A stretch of 64,000 nucleotides of DNA from Hyalangium ruber (GCF_034259325.1 NZ_JAXIVS010000023.1:62001-126000); one strand, 5' to 3'. Positions 26,099 to 35,623 are shown, numbered from the stretch's first letter. The notes: generated from the letters alone by a model not told the origin. Program-made: numbers and translations.

Positions 26099-27346
26099 TC
26101 AGTAGGTGTAGCCGATGTTGTAACCGAGCCGACCGCCACAGCTTCCGGCGTCGTAGCACCCGGCTCGAATCACGTACGTGCCACCACCGCAGTCCGGCAC
26201 CCGGTAGCGGATGCGCGAGCCCGAGCCCTTGCACGCATCATCGTTCTCCATCACCTCCAGCCCATCCGGGCCCAGCAGGCGCAGGTACGTGTCATTCGAA
26301 GCGAACGCTCCCGGCACTCCGCAGGTCCCCACGTCGAGGACCTGCCCCGGCTGCAGCGTCACCGTTACATCGGTCGTGTAGCGGGTCGCGGTCTGGGTGT
26401 CCGTCGTGGAGAAGTTGACGTACTCGTAGAACACGGGCCCCGTGCTGAAGCTCTCGCAGATGACCTGGACGTACTCACTGCAAGGGATGTCGTTCCACTT
26501 GCCCGCGGGGGCGCTCCCGTTTGGCCCCGCGTTGGCCACGGCGCAGTCCTCGTTGCCCACGGAGTTGTTGGGCTCCCCCGGGCGCCAGTTGAGGTATCCG
26601 GACGAAGGTGCCGACCAGACCCACGTCCCCTCCTTCGCGCTATCGGTGTAACCCAGCCACCACGAGCGCGTGGCCGGCAGTTGCTGCTTCACCCACTGCT
26701 CCTCGTCCGCGTCGTTGAGGGTCACCGGCGCCATGCCCTGCGCCGAGCAGGTGTACTGCGCCTCCAGCCAGGTCTTCCGCCCCTCAAAGAAGATGTAGCT
26801 GTGGCCGTTGTAGCCCTTCTCCTGGTGAGGGTCGAAGCTCTCGCAGACGAAGGGCTGGGCTTTCGTGCAGGGCAGATCGTTCCACAAGCCGGTGCCCGGG
26901 CTAAAGGCGGCGCAGTCCTCGTTGTTCGCGTTGTTGGGCTCACCCACGGCCCAGCGGGTGTAGGTGGAGCTCCCGTCCGTCCAATCCCACGCGCCCTCGA
27001 TGACGCGATCATTGAGGCCAAGCCACACCGCCCCCGCCGAGGGCTGCTGCAACAGCAACCAGTCCGCCTCCGCGCTGCTCTCCAGCGTCACCAGCTTCTT
27101 GCCCATGCTGAGGCAGGCCATATCGGCCTCGGGCCACGTCTTGGGGGTGAGCACGAAGACGTACTCATGGCCGCCGTACTCCAGCCCCTGGGAGAGCGTG
27201 CCCAGCGTGGGCTCACCGCTCGGGGAGATTCCCTCGGCCTCCCAGGCCTCACCGCCACAGCCCAGGGACATCGCGGCGCCCAGCGCCCAGCTCACTCCCA
27301 GCTTCATCCACGCCCTGCGCGCCGCTCTCGTTCTCTGCTGGCTCAT
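26099..27346 (-). CDS. Lipoprotein with two C-type-lectin-like domains
   Basis: From ATG 27346 (415 residues) the product has a lipoprotein signal (VSWALGAAMSLGC). Two C-type-lectin-like domains follow. The first (about 55-180) has AVGEPNNANNEDCA, WNDLPC and FVCESF. The second (about 185-315) has RPGEPNNSVGNEDCA, WNDIPC and ICESF. EPN plus WND are the residues that bind calcium and mannose-type sugars in animal lectins, and the paired Cys residues are kept. A C-terminal beta domain (about 320-415), ending CGGGTYVIRAGCYD, resembles bacterial pre-peptidase C-terminal domains. Its predicted role is surface attachment to glycans. The GTG further upstream (27400) lacks support; a GGAGAG sequence precedes the chosen ATG. 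Confidence 0.85.
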   Translation of the reverse strand: MSQQRTRAARRAWMKLGVSWALGAAMSLGCGGEAWEAEGISPSGEPTLGTLSQGLEYGGHEYVFVLTPKTWPEADMACLSMGKKLVTLESSAEADWLLLQQPSAGAVWLGLNDRVIEGAWDWTDGSSTYTRWAVGEPNNANNEDCAAFSPGTGLWNDLPCTKAQPFVCESFDPHQEKGYNGHSYIFFEGRKTWLEAQYTCSAQGMAPVTLNDADEEQWVKQQLPATRSWWLGYTDSAKEGTWVWSAPSSGYLNWRPGEPNNSVGNEDCAVANAGPNGSAPAGKWNDIPCSEYVQVICESFSTGPVFYEYVNFSTTDTQTATRYTTDVTVTLQPGQVLDVGTCGVPGAFASNDTYLRLLGPDGLEVMENDDACKGSGSRIRYRVPDCGGGTYVIRAGCYDAGSCGGRLGYNIGYTY

Positions 27347-27564
27347 CGTCTTGCTCTCCGGAGGTGTGTGCCGCTCGGGCCAGGGGGCTCGAGCCAACAC
27401 CCCTCATCGCAAGCGCGGTGCCACGGCGCGGGCTTCCACGGAAAGCCCGTATCTTCCGGTTGTTAGCCGCCGAGGAGGCCCGCCGAGCGCCATGCCTCGG
27501 GGTGGAACGTGCCAGCTTTGGCACACGCGCGAGTCCTCCCTGCGGACGAGCGTGTCATGGGCCT

Positions 27565-28086
27565 TCAGCGCGCGAGCGCGCGCTGCACGAACGCGTCGAG
27601 CTTGGCGAGCGTCTGATGGCCGAGCTCCACGGCGCCGAACGACTTCACGTGCTCGCACGCCTCCACGGTGGGGAGGACCGAGCGCATGGTGAGCAGAGTC
27701 TTCTGGCCCTGCGCCTCGAAGGTCACGGTCACCTCGAACGCGTTCGGGTCGTCGTCCACGTCCGAGCCGTGTCGGTACATGAGCCGCTCGGGGCGCTTCA
27801 CCTCTCGGTAGGTGAAGCGGCTGGGGTACTGGGTGCCGTCGGGGCCCGTGAGCAGGAACCGACAGGTGCCGCCCGGCTTCACGTCCATCTGGTACACCTT
27901 CGTGGTGAAGCCATTGGGCCCCCACCACTGCGTCATATGGGCCGGGTCCGTCCACGCGTCGAACACCAGCTCGCGCGGGGCATCGAGCAGGCGCGACAGG
28001 GAGAGTTCCCGATCCGCCGTGGGGCTTGGGTTGGGGACAGCAGGCATCGGGCGGGGCTCCTGAGCGTGGCGAGGGGTGGGGCTCAT
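27565..28086 (-). CDS. SRPBCC/AHSA1-family protein
   Basis: The 173-residue product has a proline-rich N-terminal tail of about 25 residues and then the START-like AHSA1 fold: SRLLDAPRELVFDAWTDPAHMTQWWGP, GGTCRFLLTGPDG, RFTYREVKRPERLMY, and FGAVELGHQTLAKLDAFV. Members bind hydrophobic ligands; the ligand here is unknown. Start ATG 28086 overlaps the stop of the ArsR gene as ATGA, the classic ArsR-SRPBCC two-gene unit. The pair is probably repressed by the ArsR protein at the palindromes upstream of it. Confidence 0.88.
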   Translation of the reverse strand: MSPTPRHAQEPRPMPAVPNPSPTADRELSLSRLLDAPRELVFDAWTDPAHMTQWWGPNGFTTKVYQMDVKPGGTCRFLLTGPDGTQYPSRFTYREVKRPERLMYRHGSDVDDDPNAFEVTVTFEAQGQKTLLTMRSVLPTVEACEHVKSFGAVELGHQTLAKLDAFVQRALAR

Positions 28087-28481
28087 CGTCGACGTCCTTT
28101 CTTCGCTTCGGGGGAAGAGACTGCGGGTTCCGGCTTCTTGCGCTCGGATTGCTTCTGATTGGCCTGCAGGGCGTGGAGGTACGACTCCAGTCGGTCGAGC
28201 CGTTGCTCCCAGTGCTCGCGGTACTGCTCGACCCACTCGGAGACCTCGCGCAGCGGCGTCGCCGCCAGCGCGCATGGCCGCCACTGCGCCTCCCGCCCCC
28301 GAGTGATGAGCCCTGCCCGCTCCAACACCTTCAGGTGCTTGGTCACCGCCGGGAGGCTCATGTCGAAGGGGGCCGCCAGCTCGGTGACCGCCGCCTCGCC
28401 CTGCGACAGCCGCGCGAGGATGGCACGCCGGGTCGGGTCGGCGAGCGCGGAGAAGGTTCGTGAGAGGGCATCGGTCTGCAT
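28083..28481 (-). CDS. ArsR-family transcriptional repressor
   Basis: The 132-residue DNA-binding protein has the winged helix near residues 8-90: LSRTFSALADPTRRAILARLSQGEAAVTELAAPFDMSLPAVTKHLKVLERAGLI. No cysteine pair of metal-sensing ArsR proteins is present, so it is not an obvious metal sensor. It belongs to the group paired with SRPBCC proteins. The C-terminus is basic and unstructured. It is the first gene of a two-gene unit, and two inverted repeats lie 7 bases before its start codon, suggesting autoregulation. Confidence 0.88.
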   Translation of the reverse strand: MQTDALSRTFSALADPTRRAILARLSQGEAAVTELAAPFDMSLPAVTKHLKVLERAGLITRGREAQWRPCALAATPLREVSEWVEQYREHWEQRLDRLESYLHALQANQKQSERKKPEPAVSSPEAKKGRRR

Positions 28482-28487
28482 GGCTGA

Positions 28488-28519
28488 TTAACCTTATGGT
28501 TAACTAACCATTTGGTTAA
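28488..28519. promoter_or_regulatory. Double palindromic operator upstream of arsR-SRPBCC
   Basis: Two adjacent inverted repeats are visible. The first is TTAACC-TTAT-GGTTAA at 28488-28503 and the second is TAACC-ATTT-GGTTA at 28505-28518. Both share the half site TAACC with a 4-base AT-rich centre and are one and a half helical turns apart. They are AT-rich in a very GC-rich genome and end 7 bases upstream of the ArsR start codon. They are the probable binding sites for the ArsR protein; binding itself is inferred. Confidence 0.75.
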
Positions 28520-28596
28520 ATGCAAGTGAGGAACAGCTATGGGGCGTCCAGCTCGGCTAACCTGCCGGGCGAGCGGTACGCGTGGAGAGGATGCCG

Positions 28597-30069
28597 ATGG
28601 GTAAGGTTGCCAAGAGCGTGTTGGGCCTGCTGGCCGCGCTCGTCCTGTTGCTCGTGGTGATTCTGGTCCGCACCGCGACGTATGCGCCGCCCGCCGCAGT
28701 GGACCCCGCGAACGTGCAGCTCGCCCCGGCGGTCACCTTCGATCGCGCCCGCGCCGCCGAGCACCTCTCCCAGGCGATCCAGATTCCCACCATCAGCCAC
28801 CAGGACCCTTCCGAGAACCAGCCCGCGGAGTGGGAGCGGCTGCATGCCTGGCTGCAGACCACGTACCCCTCCGCCCACGCCGCCATGACCCGCGAGCTCG
28901 TCGCCGGCCATACCCTCGTCTACACGTGGAAGGGCACCGACGCGAACCTCTCCCCCATCGTCCTGATGGCTCACCAGGATGTCGTCCCCGTCACCAAGGG
29001 CACCGAGAAGGATTGGAAGCACCCTCCCTTCGCGGGCGTCATCGCCGAGGGCTCGGTCTGGGGCCGAGGCACCCTCGACAACAAGGGCTCGCTGGTCAGC
29101 ATCTTCGAGGCGCTCGAGGCCCTGGCGCTCCAGGGCTTCAGTCCCCGCCGCACCGTGATGCTGGTGTTGGGCCACGACGAGGAGGCGAATGGCCTGGGAG
29201 CTCAAGGAGTGGCCGCGCTCTTCAAGTCCCGTGGCATCACCGCCGAGTTCGTCCTCGACGAGGGCATGGTGGTGATCTCCGACAACCCCATCACCCGCGC
29301 CCCGCTCGCCATCATCGGCGTGGCGGAGAAGGGCTATGCCACCCTGGTGGTCACCGCGCAGGCGACGGGTGGGCACTCCTCCACACCGCCGAAGGAGACC
29401 GGGGTCACGACGCTCGCGCGCGCCGTCACCGCCATCGTCGAGGACCCCTTCCCGCTCGACTTCCAGGGTCCCGGCGCGGCCATGGTGCGCAGCGCGGCCG
29501 CTCACGCCTCTTTCCCCGTGAAGATGGCGGTGGCCAACACCTGGCTCTTCGAGCCCCTGCTGGTCTCCCAGGTGGGAGCCACGCCGGAGGGCGCGGCCCT
29601 GCTCCACACCACCATCGCGCCCACCATGCTCAAGGGCAGTCCCAAGGAGAACGTCCTGCCTCAGGAGGCCACCGCCTGGATCAACTACCGCTTCGCTCCC
29701 GGCGATGCGTCGACCGAGGTGATGGCCCGCGCGAAGGCGGCGGTCGGGGACCTGCCCGTCACGCTGTCCTGGACGAAGACACCGAACGAGGCCTCTCCTG
29801 TCTCCTCCACGACGTCCGAGAGTTGGAAGGCGCTCGCGGCCGTGGCCGGTGAGATTTCCGGCGCTCCGGTGGCGCCGGGCCTCGTGCTCGCCGGCACCGA
29901 CAGCCGCTACCTCCAGCCCGTCGCCAAGGACGTCTATCGGTTCCAGCCCATCGAGCTGACGATGGCCAGCACGAGCCAGATCCACGGGACCAACGAGCAC
30001 CTGTCCCTCGAGGGCATGGAGCGCATGGTGCAGTTCTATGCCCGGCTGATCGCCACCACCGCCCGGTGA
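28597..30069 (+). CDS. M20-family zinc peptidase, carboxypeptidase S/PM20D1-like
   Basis: From ATG 28597 (490 residues) the product has an N-terminal signal anchor (VLGLLAALVLLLVVILV) and an M20 dinuclear-zinc peptidase domain. Ligand-bearing motifs are visible: MAHQDVVPV (His), GRGTLDNKGS (bridging Asp), LGHDEEANG (catalytic and metal Glu), AGTDSRY (Asp) and IHGTNEHLS (His). The overall pattern is closest to the carboxypeptidase S / PM20D1 branch, whose members cleave dipeptides or N-acyl amino acids. GGAGAGG sits 6 bases before ATG 28597, so the in-frame ATG at 28591 and GTG at 28582 are less likely starts. It is transcribed divergently from the ArsR unit. Confidence 0.88.
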   Translation: MGKVAKSVLGLLAALVLLLVVILVRTATYAPPAAVDPANVQLAPAVTFDRARAAEHLSQAIQIPTISHQDPSENQPAEWERLHAWLQTTYPSAHAAMTRELVAGHTLVYTWKGTDANLSPIVLMAHQDVVPVTKGTEKDWKHPPFAGVIAEGSVWGRGTLDNKGSLVSIFEALEALALQGFSPRRTVMLVLGHDEEANGLGAQGVAALFKSRGITAEFVLDEGMVVISDNPITRAPLAIIGVAEKGYATLVVTAQATGGHSSTPPKETGVTTLARAVTAIVEDPFPLDFQGPGAAMVRSAAAHASFPVKMAVANTWLFEPLLVSQVGATPEGAALLHTTIAPTMLKGSPKENVLPQEATAWINYRFAPGDASTEVMARAKAAVGDLPVTLSWTKTPNEASPVSSTTSESWKALAAVAGEISGAPVAPGLVLAGTDSRYLQPVAKDVYRFQPIELTMASTSQIHGTNEHLSLEGMERMVQFYARLIATTAR

Positions 30070-30128
30070 ACGTTTCACCCCGGCGGATGAGGCGGCTCAC
30101 GCCCTAGCGTCGGGAAGTGGGCTTCGAG

Positions 30129-30179
30129 CCAGACCGCAGTCGCGTCAGCTGGATGCCAACTCGGCCCTCCGCGGTCTGG
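30129..30179. repeat. Long-range perfect inverted repeat upstream of FAD monooxygenase gene
   Basis: CCAGACCGC at 30129-30137 pairs perfectly with GCGGTCTGG at 30171-30179. The 33-base loop contains a second smaller hairpin (AGCTGG / CCAACT with one mismatch). It sits 60 bases after the M20 peptidase stop and 68 bases before the monooxygenase ATG. It could end M20 transcription or be a leader element or operator for the monooxygenase. Confidence 0.5.
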
Positions 30180-30247
30180 CGCGTGGAGACCCGAGCCAGT
30201 ATCTCCCCCCGCGCGCTCCACGCTTGGGGCGCGGGGGGGACAAGCGT

Positions 30248-31447
30248 ATGAGGATCGTCTGTGTCGGCGGCGGCCCCGCGGGGCTGTATTTCTCAATCCT
30301 GGCGAAGCTGTCCCATCCCCATCACCAGGTCACTATCATCGAGCGCAACCCCGCCGGGGTGACGTACGGCTGGGGTGTCGTGTTCTGGGAAGACCTTCTC
30401 GACGACCTCTACCGAAACGACCCGGTGAGCGCTCGAGAGATCGCCGACAGCGCGGCCCGATGGGATCAGCAGGAGGTCCACATCCGGGGCGAGCAGGCCG
30501 TCCACATCGGCGGCTTCGGGTTCAGCATCGGTCGCGACCGGTTGCTGGAGATCCTCACCCGGCGGGCGCTGAGCCTCGGGGTCGAGATCCAGTTCCAACG
30601 CGAGCTCGAGGACCTGTCCGAGTTCGCCGACGCGGACCTGGTCGTCGCGTGCGATGGCGCCAACAGCAAGGTGCGCCGGCTCCATGCCAGCCACTTCCAG
30701 ACCCACATCGAGGTGGGCAGGAACAAGTACATCTGGCTCGGCACCAACAAGCTGTTCGACGCCTTCACCTTCGCCTTCGAGGAGACTCCCGCCGGGTGGC
30801 TGTGGTTCCATGCCTACCGCTTCAGCGGGACCACCAGCACCTGCATCGTCGAGTGCCCGCAGGAGACGTGGGAGGCGCTGGGCTTCGACACGCTCGGGCC
30901 CGAAGAGACCCTCCGGCGCCTGGAGGACATCTTCAAGCGCCAGCTCGCGGGCCACCTGCTCTTCAACCAGATTCGCGGGCTCGGCAAGACGCCGTGGCTC
31001 AACTTCAAGCGCATCCGCCACGAGCGCTGGTTCCACGGCAACGTCGCGCTCATGGGCGATGCGGCCCACACCACCCATTTCTCGATCGGCTCCGGGACGA
31101 AGCTCGCCATCCAGGACGCCATCGGGCTCGCCGGGAAGCTGCGCGACACCGCGGACCTCCCCAGCGCACTGAGGGCTTATGAGGAGGAGCGTCGCACCGC
31201 CCTGCTCCCGCTCCAGAACGCGGCCCGCAGCAGCGCCGAGTGGTTCGAGAACGTTCCGCGCCACGTCGAGCAAGACACCCTCCGGTTCGCCTACGCCCTC
31301 TTGAATCGTCGCGGCGGCCCGCCGTGGCGCTACCCGCTCTACCTCGCCAGTCAGCAGGCGGCGCTGCGGGGCCTGCTGCGCTCGCTCTACTCCGCCCGGA
31401 GATGGGTCCGCAGGGGACGGGTAGACACGCTCGCGCCAGGGCCGTGA
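30248..31447 (+). CDS. FAD-dependent aromatic monooxygenase (VioD / salicylyl-CoA hydroxylase N-half type)
   Basis: The 399-residue single-component flavin hydroxylase has the dinucleotide-binding GGGPAGLYF near residue 6. The DG-type motif appears as VVACDGANSKVRR near 135-147. The second FAD motif is NVALMGDAAHTTHFSIGSGTKLAIQDA near 275-300. The central segment VGRNKYIWLGTNKLFD and the STCIVECPQETW segment are those of VioD (violacein pathway) and of the N-terminal half of salicylyl-CoA or aminobenzoyl-CoA hydroxylases. It therefore probably hydroxylates an aromatic or indolic substrate. It has no C-terminal oxidoreductase half, unlike the fused CoA-thioester enzymes. No biosynthetic neighbours identify the substrate. 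Confidence 0.8.
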   Translation: MRIVCVGGGPAGLYFSILAKLSHPHHQVTIIERNPAGVTYGWGVVFWEDLLDDLYRNDPVSAREIADSAARWDQQEVHIRGEQAVHIGGFGFSIGRDRLLEILTRRALSLGVEIQFQRELEDLSEFADADLVVACDGANSKVRRLHASHFQTHIEVGRNKYIWLGTNKLFDAFTFAFEETPAGWLWFHAYRFSGTTSTCIVECPQETWEALGFDTLGPEETLRRLEDIFKRQLAGHLLFNQIRGLGKTPWLNFKRIRHERWFHGNVALMGDAAHTTHFSIGSGTKLAIQDAIGLAGKLRDTADLPSALRAYEEERRTALLPLQNAARSSAEWFENVPRHVEQDTLRFAYALLNRRGGPPWRYPLYLASQQAALRGLLRSLYSARRWVRRGRVDTLAPGP

Positions 31448-31459
31448 CAGGATGGGCGC

Positions 31460-31840
31460 GTGAACAGCCCTCGCCCCCAGTCCTTGATGATCCTCGTCGC
31501 CGGCCCCTATCGCTCCGGGACGAATGACGACCCCGTGAAGATGGCGGCCAACGTCACCGCCATGACGGACATCGCGCTGCGCCTGTATCGCGCCGGGCAC
31601 CTGCCCGTGGTGGGCGAGTGGTTCGCCCTGCCCCTGGTCGAAGCGGCGTGCTCCCAGAAGGTTGGCGATGGCCCCTTCAATGAGATCTTCCACCCCATCG
31701 CGCACCGCATCCTGGAGCGCTGTGACGCATGCCTGCGGATCGGCGGCGCCTCGCAGGGGGCCGATGAGATGGTGCGGACCACGCTGGCTCAGGGCAAGCA
31801 GGTGTTCTACCGGCTGGAGGATGTCCCCGGCTGCGCCTGA
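31460..31840 (+). CDS. DUF4406-like small protein (nucleoside deoxyribosyltransferase-type fold)
   Basis: The 126-residue product starts at GTG 31460, 12 bases after the monooxygenase stop, so the two are probably co-transcribed. ILVAGPYRSGT near residue 11, EWFALPLVEAAC, and CDACLRIGGASQGADEMV near 90-105 fit the DUF4406 group. That group resembles nucleoside 2-deoxyribosyltransferases, with a Rossmann-like fold and a Gly-Ala/Ser-rich turn followed by an acidic residue. Function in this family is not established. A second frame covering the same bases shows no such pattern. Confidence 0.65.
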   Translation: MNSPRPQSLMILVAGPYRSGTNDDPVKMAANVTAMTDIALRLYRAGHLPVVGEWFALPLVEAACSQKVGDGPFNEIFHPIAHRILERCDACLRIGGASQGADEMVRTTLAQGKQVFYRLEDVPGCA

Positions 31841-31847
31841 AAAGCGA

Positions 31848-31880
31848 CCGGGGGCCGCGGCGCAAAGCCACGACCCCCGG
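31848..31880. terminator. Bidirectional hairpin terminator
   Basis: CCGGGGG at 31848-31854 pairs with CCCCCGG at 31874-31880. Inner CG and GGC/GCC pairs close a 5-base loop, with two C.A mismatches. It lies exactly between two convergent genes (stops at 31840 plus and 31907 minus) and is followed on the plus side by a T-rich stretch. Confidence 0.75.
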
Positions 31881-31906
31881 AGGTACTTTCTTGCTGCGAG
31901 GAGGGA

Positions 31907-33061
<1,155 letters not shown>

Positions 33062-33180
33062 GGGGAGCTCCTTGGACTGCGGGGGGGATGGGGCTGCGAC
33101 GCGCGGCAAAGTACAGAATCTCATAAACCAGGACAAGCCCTGAAAACTGAAAAACGAAGCTTTACTTGTCGGAGCAACGA

Positions 33181-34074
33181 CTACACCGCGAGTGCGTCCC
33201 AGTCGTTGGGCTGGAAGAGGCGCGCTCCCAGCCGCTCGCACACCTCGGGGTGAGCCTGTGCCGCCGCGCCCCCCACCCACACGGGGCAGTCCGGGGGGAG
33301 CGCCGCCAGCAGTTCGGCCAGTTGCCGCTCGAAGGCCTTGGCGCCCGGGTCCATCACCGCGGACAGTCCCACCACGTCGGGCCGCAGCTCGGCCACCAGT
33401 TGCCCGAGGTCCCGGGCCGGCACGCGCTGGCCCAGGAGTGTCACTCGGAGTCCGGCATGGCGCAGCCGCAGCGCCGCGCCCAGCAGCCCCACCTCGTGCT
33501 GCTCTTCCGGGAAGCACGCCAGCACCGCGTGACGCGCGCCCTCGTTCTCCGGCGCCGCGTGCAGCAGGCTCACCAGGCGCGCGCGCACCACCTGGGAGAC
33601 CAGGTGCTCCTGCGCCACCGTGAGCGCTCCCGCATGCCAGCGGTCACCCACCTCTCGCTGCACCGGGGCCAGCACCTCGTCGAAGGCCTTCAGCGGTGGC
33701 AGCGCCGCGAGCACCTCATCCAGCACCTCGGCCACCTGCCGCTGGTCGTACGCCAGGGCGGCCTGGAGTACCCGCGCGCGCCAGCCCTCCACCGCCGTGC
33801 CGCTGACCTCCACGGGCGGCTGCCGGGGCCGCCGGACGGGCTCCGCCTCCCGTCCGGGGAGCAGCTTCACCGCCTCGCTGATGGGCACGCCCTCTTCCGT
33901 CAGTTGCTTGAGCCGCTTGAGCACCTCCACGTCCGCGTCCGTGTACATGCGATAGCCCGAGGGCGTGCGCTGGGGCCGCGGCACCCCGTAGCGGCGCTCC
34001 CAGGCGCGGATCAGCTCCTCGCGCACTCCGGAAAGCCGCGCGGCGACGTGGATGCGGTGGGTGCGCTCAGCCAT
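33181..34074 (-). CDS. carH: CarH, B12-dependent photoreceptor and MerR-type repressor
   Basis: From ATG 34074 (297 residues): MerR-type DNA-binding domain (about 5-72, with LIRAWERRYGVPRPQRTPSGYRMY), a helical bundle, and a C-terminal cobalamin-binding domain. All key adenosylcobalamin and light-sensing residues seen in characterised CarH are kept. Trp146 and Glu156-His157 form the W-x9-EH motif, and EQHEVG contains the lower axial His193. In the dark, AdoCbl-bound CarH tetramers repress the carotenoid operon; light breaks the Co-C bond and releases it (established for the family). It is the last gene of the operon, 11 bases after carA. An upstream start at 34122 would overlap carA and is less likely. 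Confidence 0.92.
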   Translation of the reverse strand: MAERTHRIHVAARLSGVREELIRAWERRYGVPRPQRTPSGYRMYTDADVEVLKRLKQLTEEGVPISEAVKLLPGREAEPVRRPRQPPVEVSGTAVEGWRARVLQAALAYDQRQVAEVLDEVLAALPPLKAFDEVLAPVQREVGDRWHAGALTVAQEHLVSQVVRARLVSLLHAAPENEGARHAVLACFPEEQHEVGLLGAALRLRHAGLRVTLLGQRVPARDLGQLVAELRPDVVGLSAVMDPGAKAFERQLAELLAALPPDCPVWVGGAAAQAHPEVCERLGARLFQPNDWDALAV

Positions 34075-34085
34075 GCAGCGGGAGC

Positions 34086-34949
34086 TCAGGTCCGATTCGA
34101 GGCGCCGCGAGCCTGCTGCCACAGGGCAATCAGCTCATCGGCTGACTCAGCATACTGCGCGCCGAGCGAGAAGACCGTCTTCAGGTGCTCGCGCACGCCC
34201 GGCCCGCCCACCACCACCTGCGTCGGCGCGCAGGCTCGCATCGCCTCCGTCAGCACCTCCGACACCTCCGCCGCGTCGCGGCTGCGCACGAAGGACAGCG
34301 CGACGAGCTCCGGGTGGACCTGGGCACACGCGCCACGCAGCGCCTCGGCCGGGGTGTCGGCGCCCAGCATCGTCACCCGCCAGCCCCGGCGCTTGAGGTG
34401 CAGGCCCAGCGCCAGGAGGCCCCCCTCGTGGTGGTCCCTGGCCGGACACGCCAACACCACCCGAGGGCCCTCGGGCCGCTGCTCCTCGCTGTCCAGCAGC
34501 GCGCGCAGCCGCTGGCGGATGAGCGCCGAGGCCAGGTGCTCGCGGGCGATGTCCAGGCGCATCCCCATCTCGCGCAGCAGCGGCAGCAGGAAGCCGTTGC
34601 AGTACACCTCCACCTCCATGGAGGCCTGTCCCTCGTCCAGCACCCGCCGCAGCTCGTCCGCGTCCATCACCATCACCGCGGACCAGAAGCGCTCGGAGAG
34701 CCGCTCTCCCGTGGGCAGCCCCTGCACCGGCGTGGTCTTCACCTGGGCGATGGCCTCGCTGACCGACAGCCCCTCGGAGATGTGGCGGGCCACGCGGCGG
34801 ATGTTCTCCACCTCCTCGCGCGTGTAGGCCCGGTAGTTGTTCTCGCTGCGGTGCGGGCGCGGAAAGCCGTAGCGGCGCTCCCACGCGCGCAGCGTCGCCT
34901 CGCGGATGCCCGTCAGCCGGGCGATGGTGCGAATGCGCAGGAGTGTCAT
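34086..34949 (-). CDS. carA: CarA, MerR-type repressor of the carotenoid operon
   Basis: The 287-residue product has nearly the length known for Myxococcus CarA. The MerR-type winged helix (residues 4-72) contains LTGIREATLRAWERRYGFPRPHRSENNYRAYT. A cobalamin-binding fold follows, with RDHHEGG (Asp172-His174-Gly177) and EH at 137-138. The Trp that forms the photosensing W-x9-EH motif in CarH is Glu127 here, consistent with CarA acting without light-sensitive B12. CarA binds the operator upstream of crtE and is removed by the antirepressor CarS in Myxococcus; carS is not in this window. Its ATG overlaps the acyltransferase stop (ATGA). Confidence 0.92.
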   Translation of the reverse strand: MTLLRIRTIARLTGIREATLRAWERRYGFPRPHRSENNYRAYTREEVENIRRVARHISEGLSVSEAIAQVKTTPVQGLPTGERLSERFWSAVMVMDADELRRVLDEGQASMEVEVYCNGFLLPLLREMGMRLDIAREHLASALIRQRLRALLDSEEQRPEGPRVVLACPARDHHEGGLLALGLHLKRRGWRVTMLGADTPAEALRGACAQVHPELVALSFVRSRDAAEVSEVLTEAMRACAPTQVVVGGPGVREHLKTVFSLGAQYAESADELIALWQQARGASNRT

Positions 34950-35623
34950 GCCCGAATCCCCCGCACCGTGTCCCAGCGCTCGGCCACCCCGCTGCCTCCC
35001 GACACCCTCCGGGTGAAGCCCTCGAGGCTCGTGGCGGCGGCCACCTTGCGCACCACCGCCTCCAGGTTGTCCTGGAAGAGCTCCAGCTCGCCGGGCGCGT
35101 GCGGCGCTCCTACCTCCACCAGCACGTCCGGCCGCTCGTGCTCGAAGAAGGCATAGCGCAGCGCCACCGGCACGCACTCCGCCCGGCCGACTCGCGCCAG
35201 CAGCTCCACCCCGCGCCGCAACTTCAATGGCAGCACGCCGAAGGGCCGCAGCTCCCCTTCCGGGAAGAGGCACACCGCCGCGCGCGGCCGGCTCAGCAGC
35301 TCGCGCGCATAGCGCAGCGACTCCAGCGAGGAGGCCGCCTCTCCGGGACGGATGCTGAAGGCGCCCAGCCGCGAGAGGAAGCGGTAGCGGGCGAGGTTCT
35401 TCTCCTCCATGAGGCAGTACGCGTCCCAGCCCGCCGCGCGCGAGAGCTGGTGCAGCACGAAGCCGTCCCACCAGCTCGTGTGGTTCACGTAGACCAGACG
35501 GCCCTCCGCTCCCGTGGGCAGCGCGCCGCGCACCCACAGGCCTCGGAAGGTGGAGCGGAACTTCCACCCCACGTACCCGTCCAGCAGCCAGCCCAGTGGC
35601 CCCCCTTTGGCCGCGCCAATCAC
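34946..35623 (-). CDS. PlsC-type acyltransferase of the carotenoid operon
   Basis: The 225-residue acyltransferase contains NHTSWWD (the NHxxxxD catalytic motif, near residue 47) and LFPEGE (the FPEG motif, near 118), as in glycerol-phosphate acyltransferases. Its location inside the crt operon next to a glycosyltransferase suggests that it esterifies the carotenoid glucoside with a fatty acid to form myxobacton-type esters. This is inferred from context and known myxobacterial carotenoids. Start is GTG 35623, overlapping the crtYd stop as GTGA. It has an amphipathic N-terminus but no clear transmembrane segment. Confidence 0.82.
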   Translation of the reverse strand: MIGAAKGGPLGWLLDGYVGWKFRSTFRGLWVRGALPTGAEGRLVYVNHTSWWDGFVLHQLSRAAGWDAYCLMEEKNLARYRFLSRLGAFSIRPGEAASSLESLRYARELLSRPRAAVCLFPEGELRPFGVLPLKLRRGVELLARVGRAECVPVALRYAFFEHERPDVLVEVGAPHAPGELELFQDNLEAVVRKVAAATSLEGFTRRVSGGSGVAERWDTVRGIRA

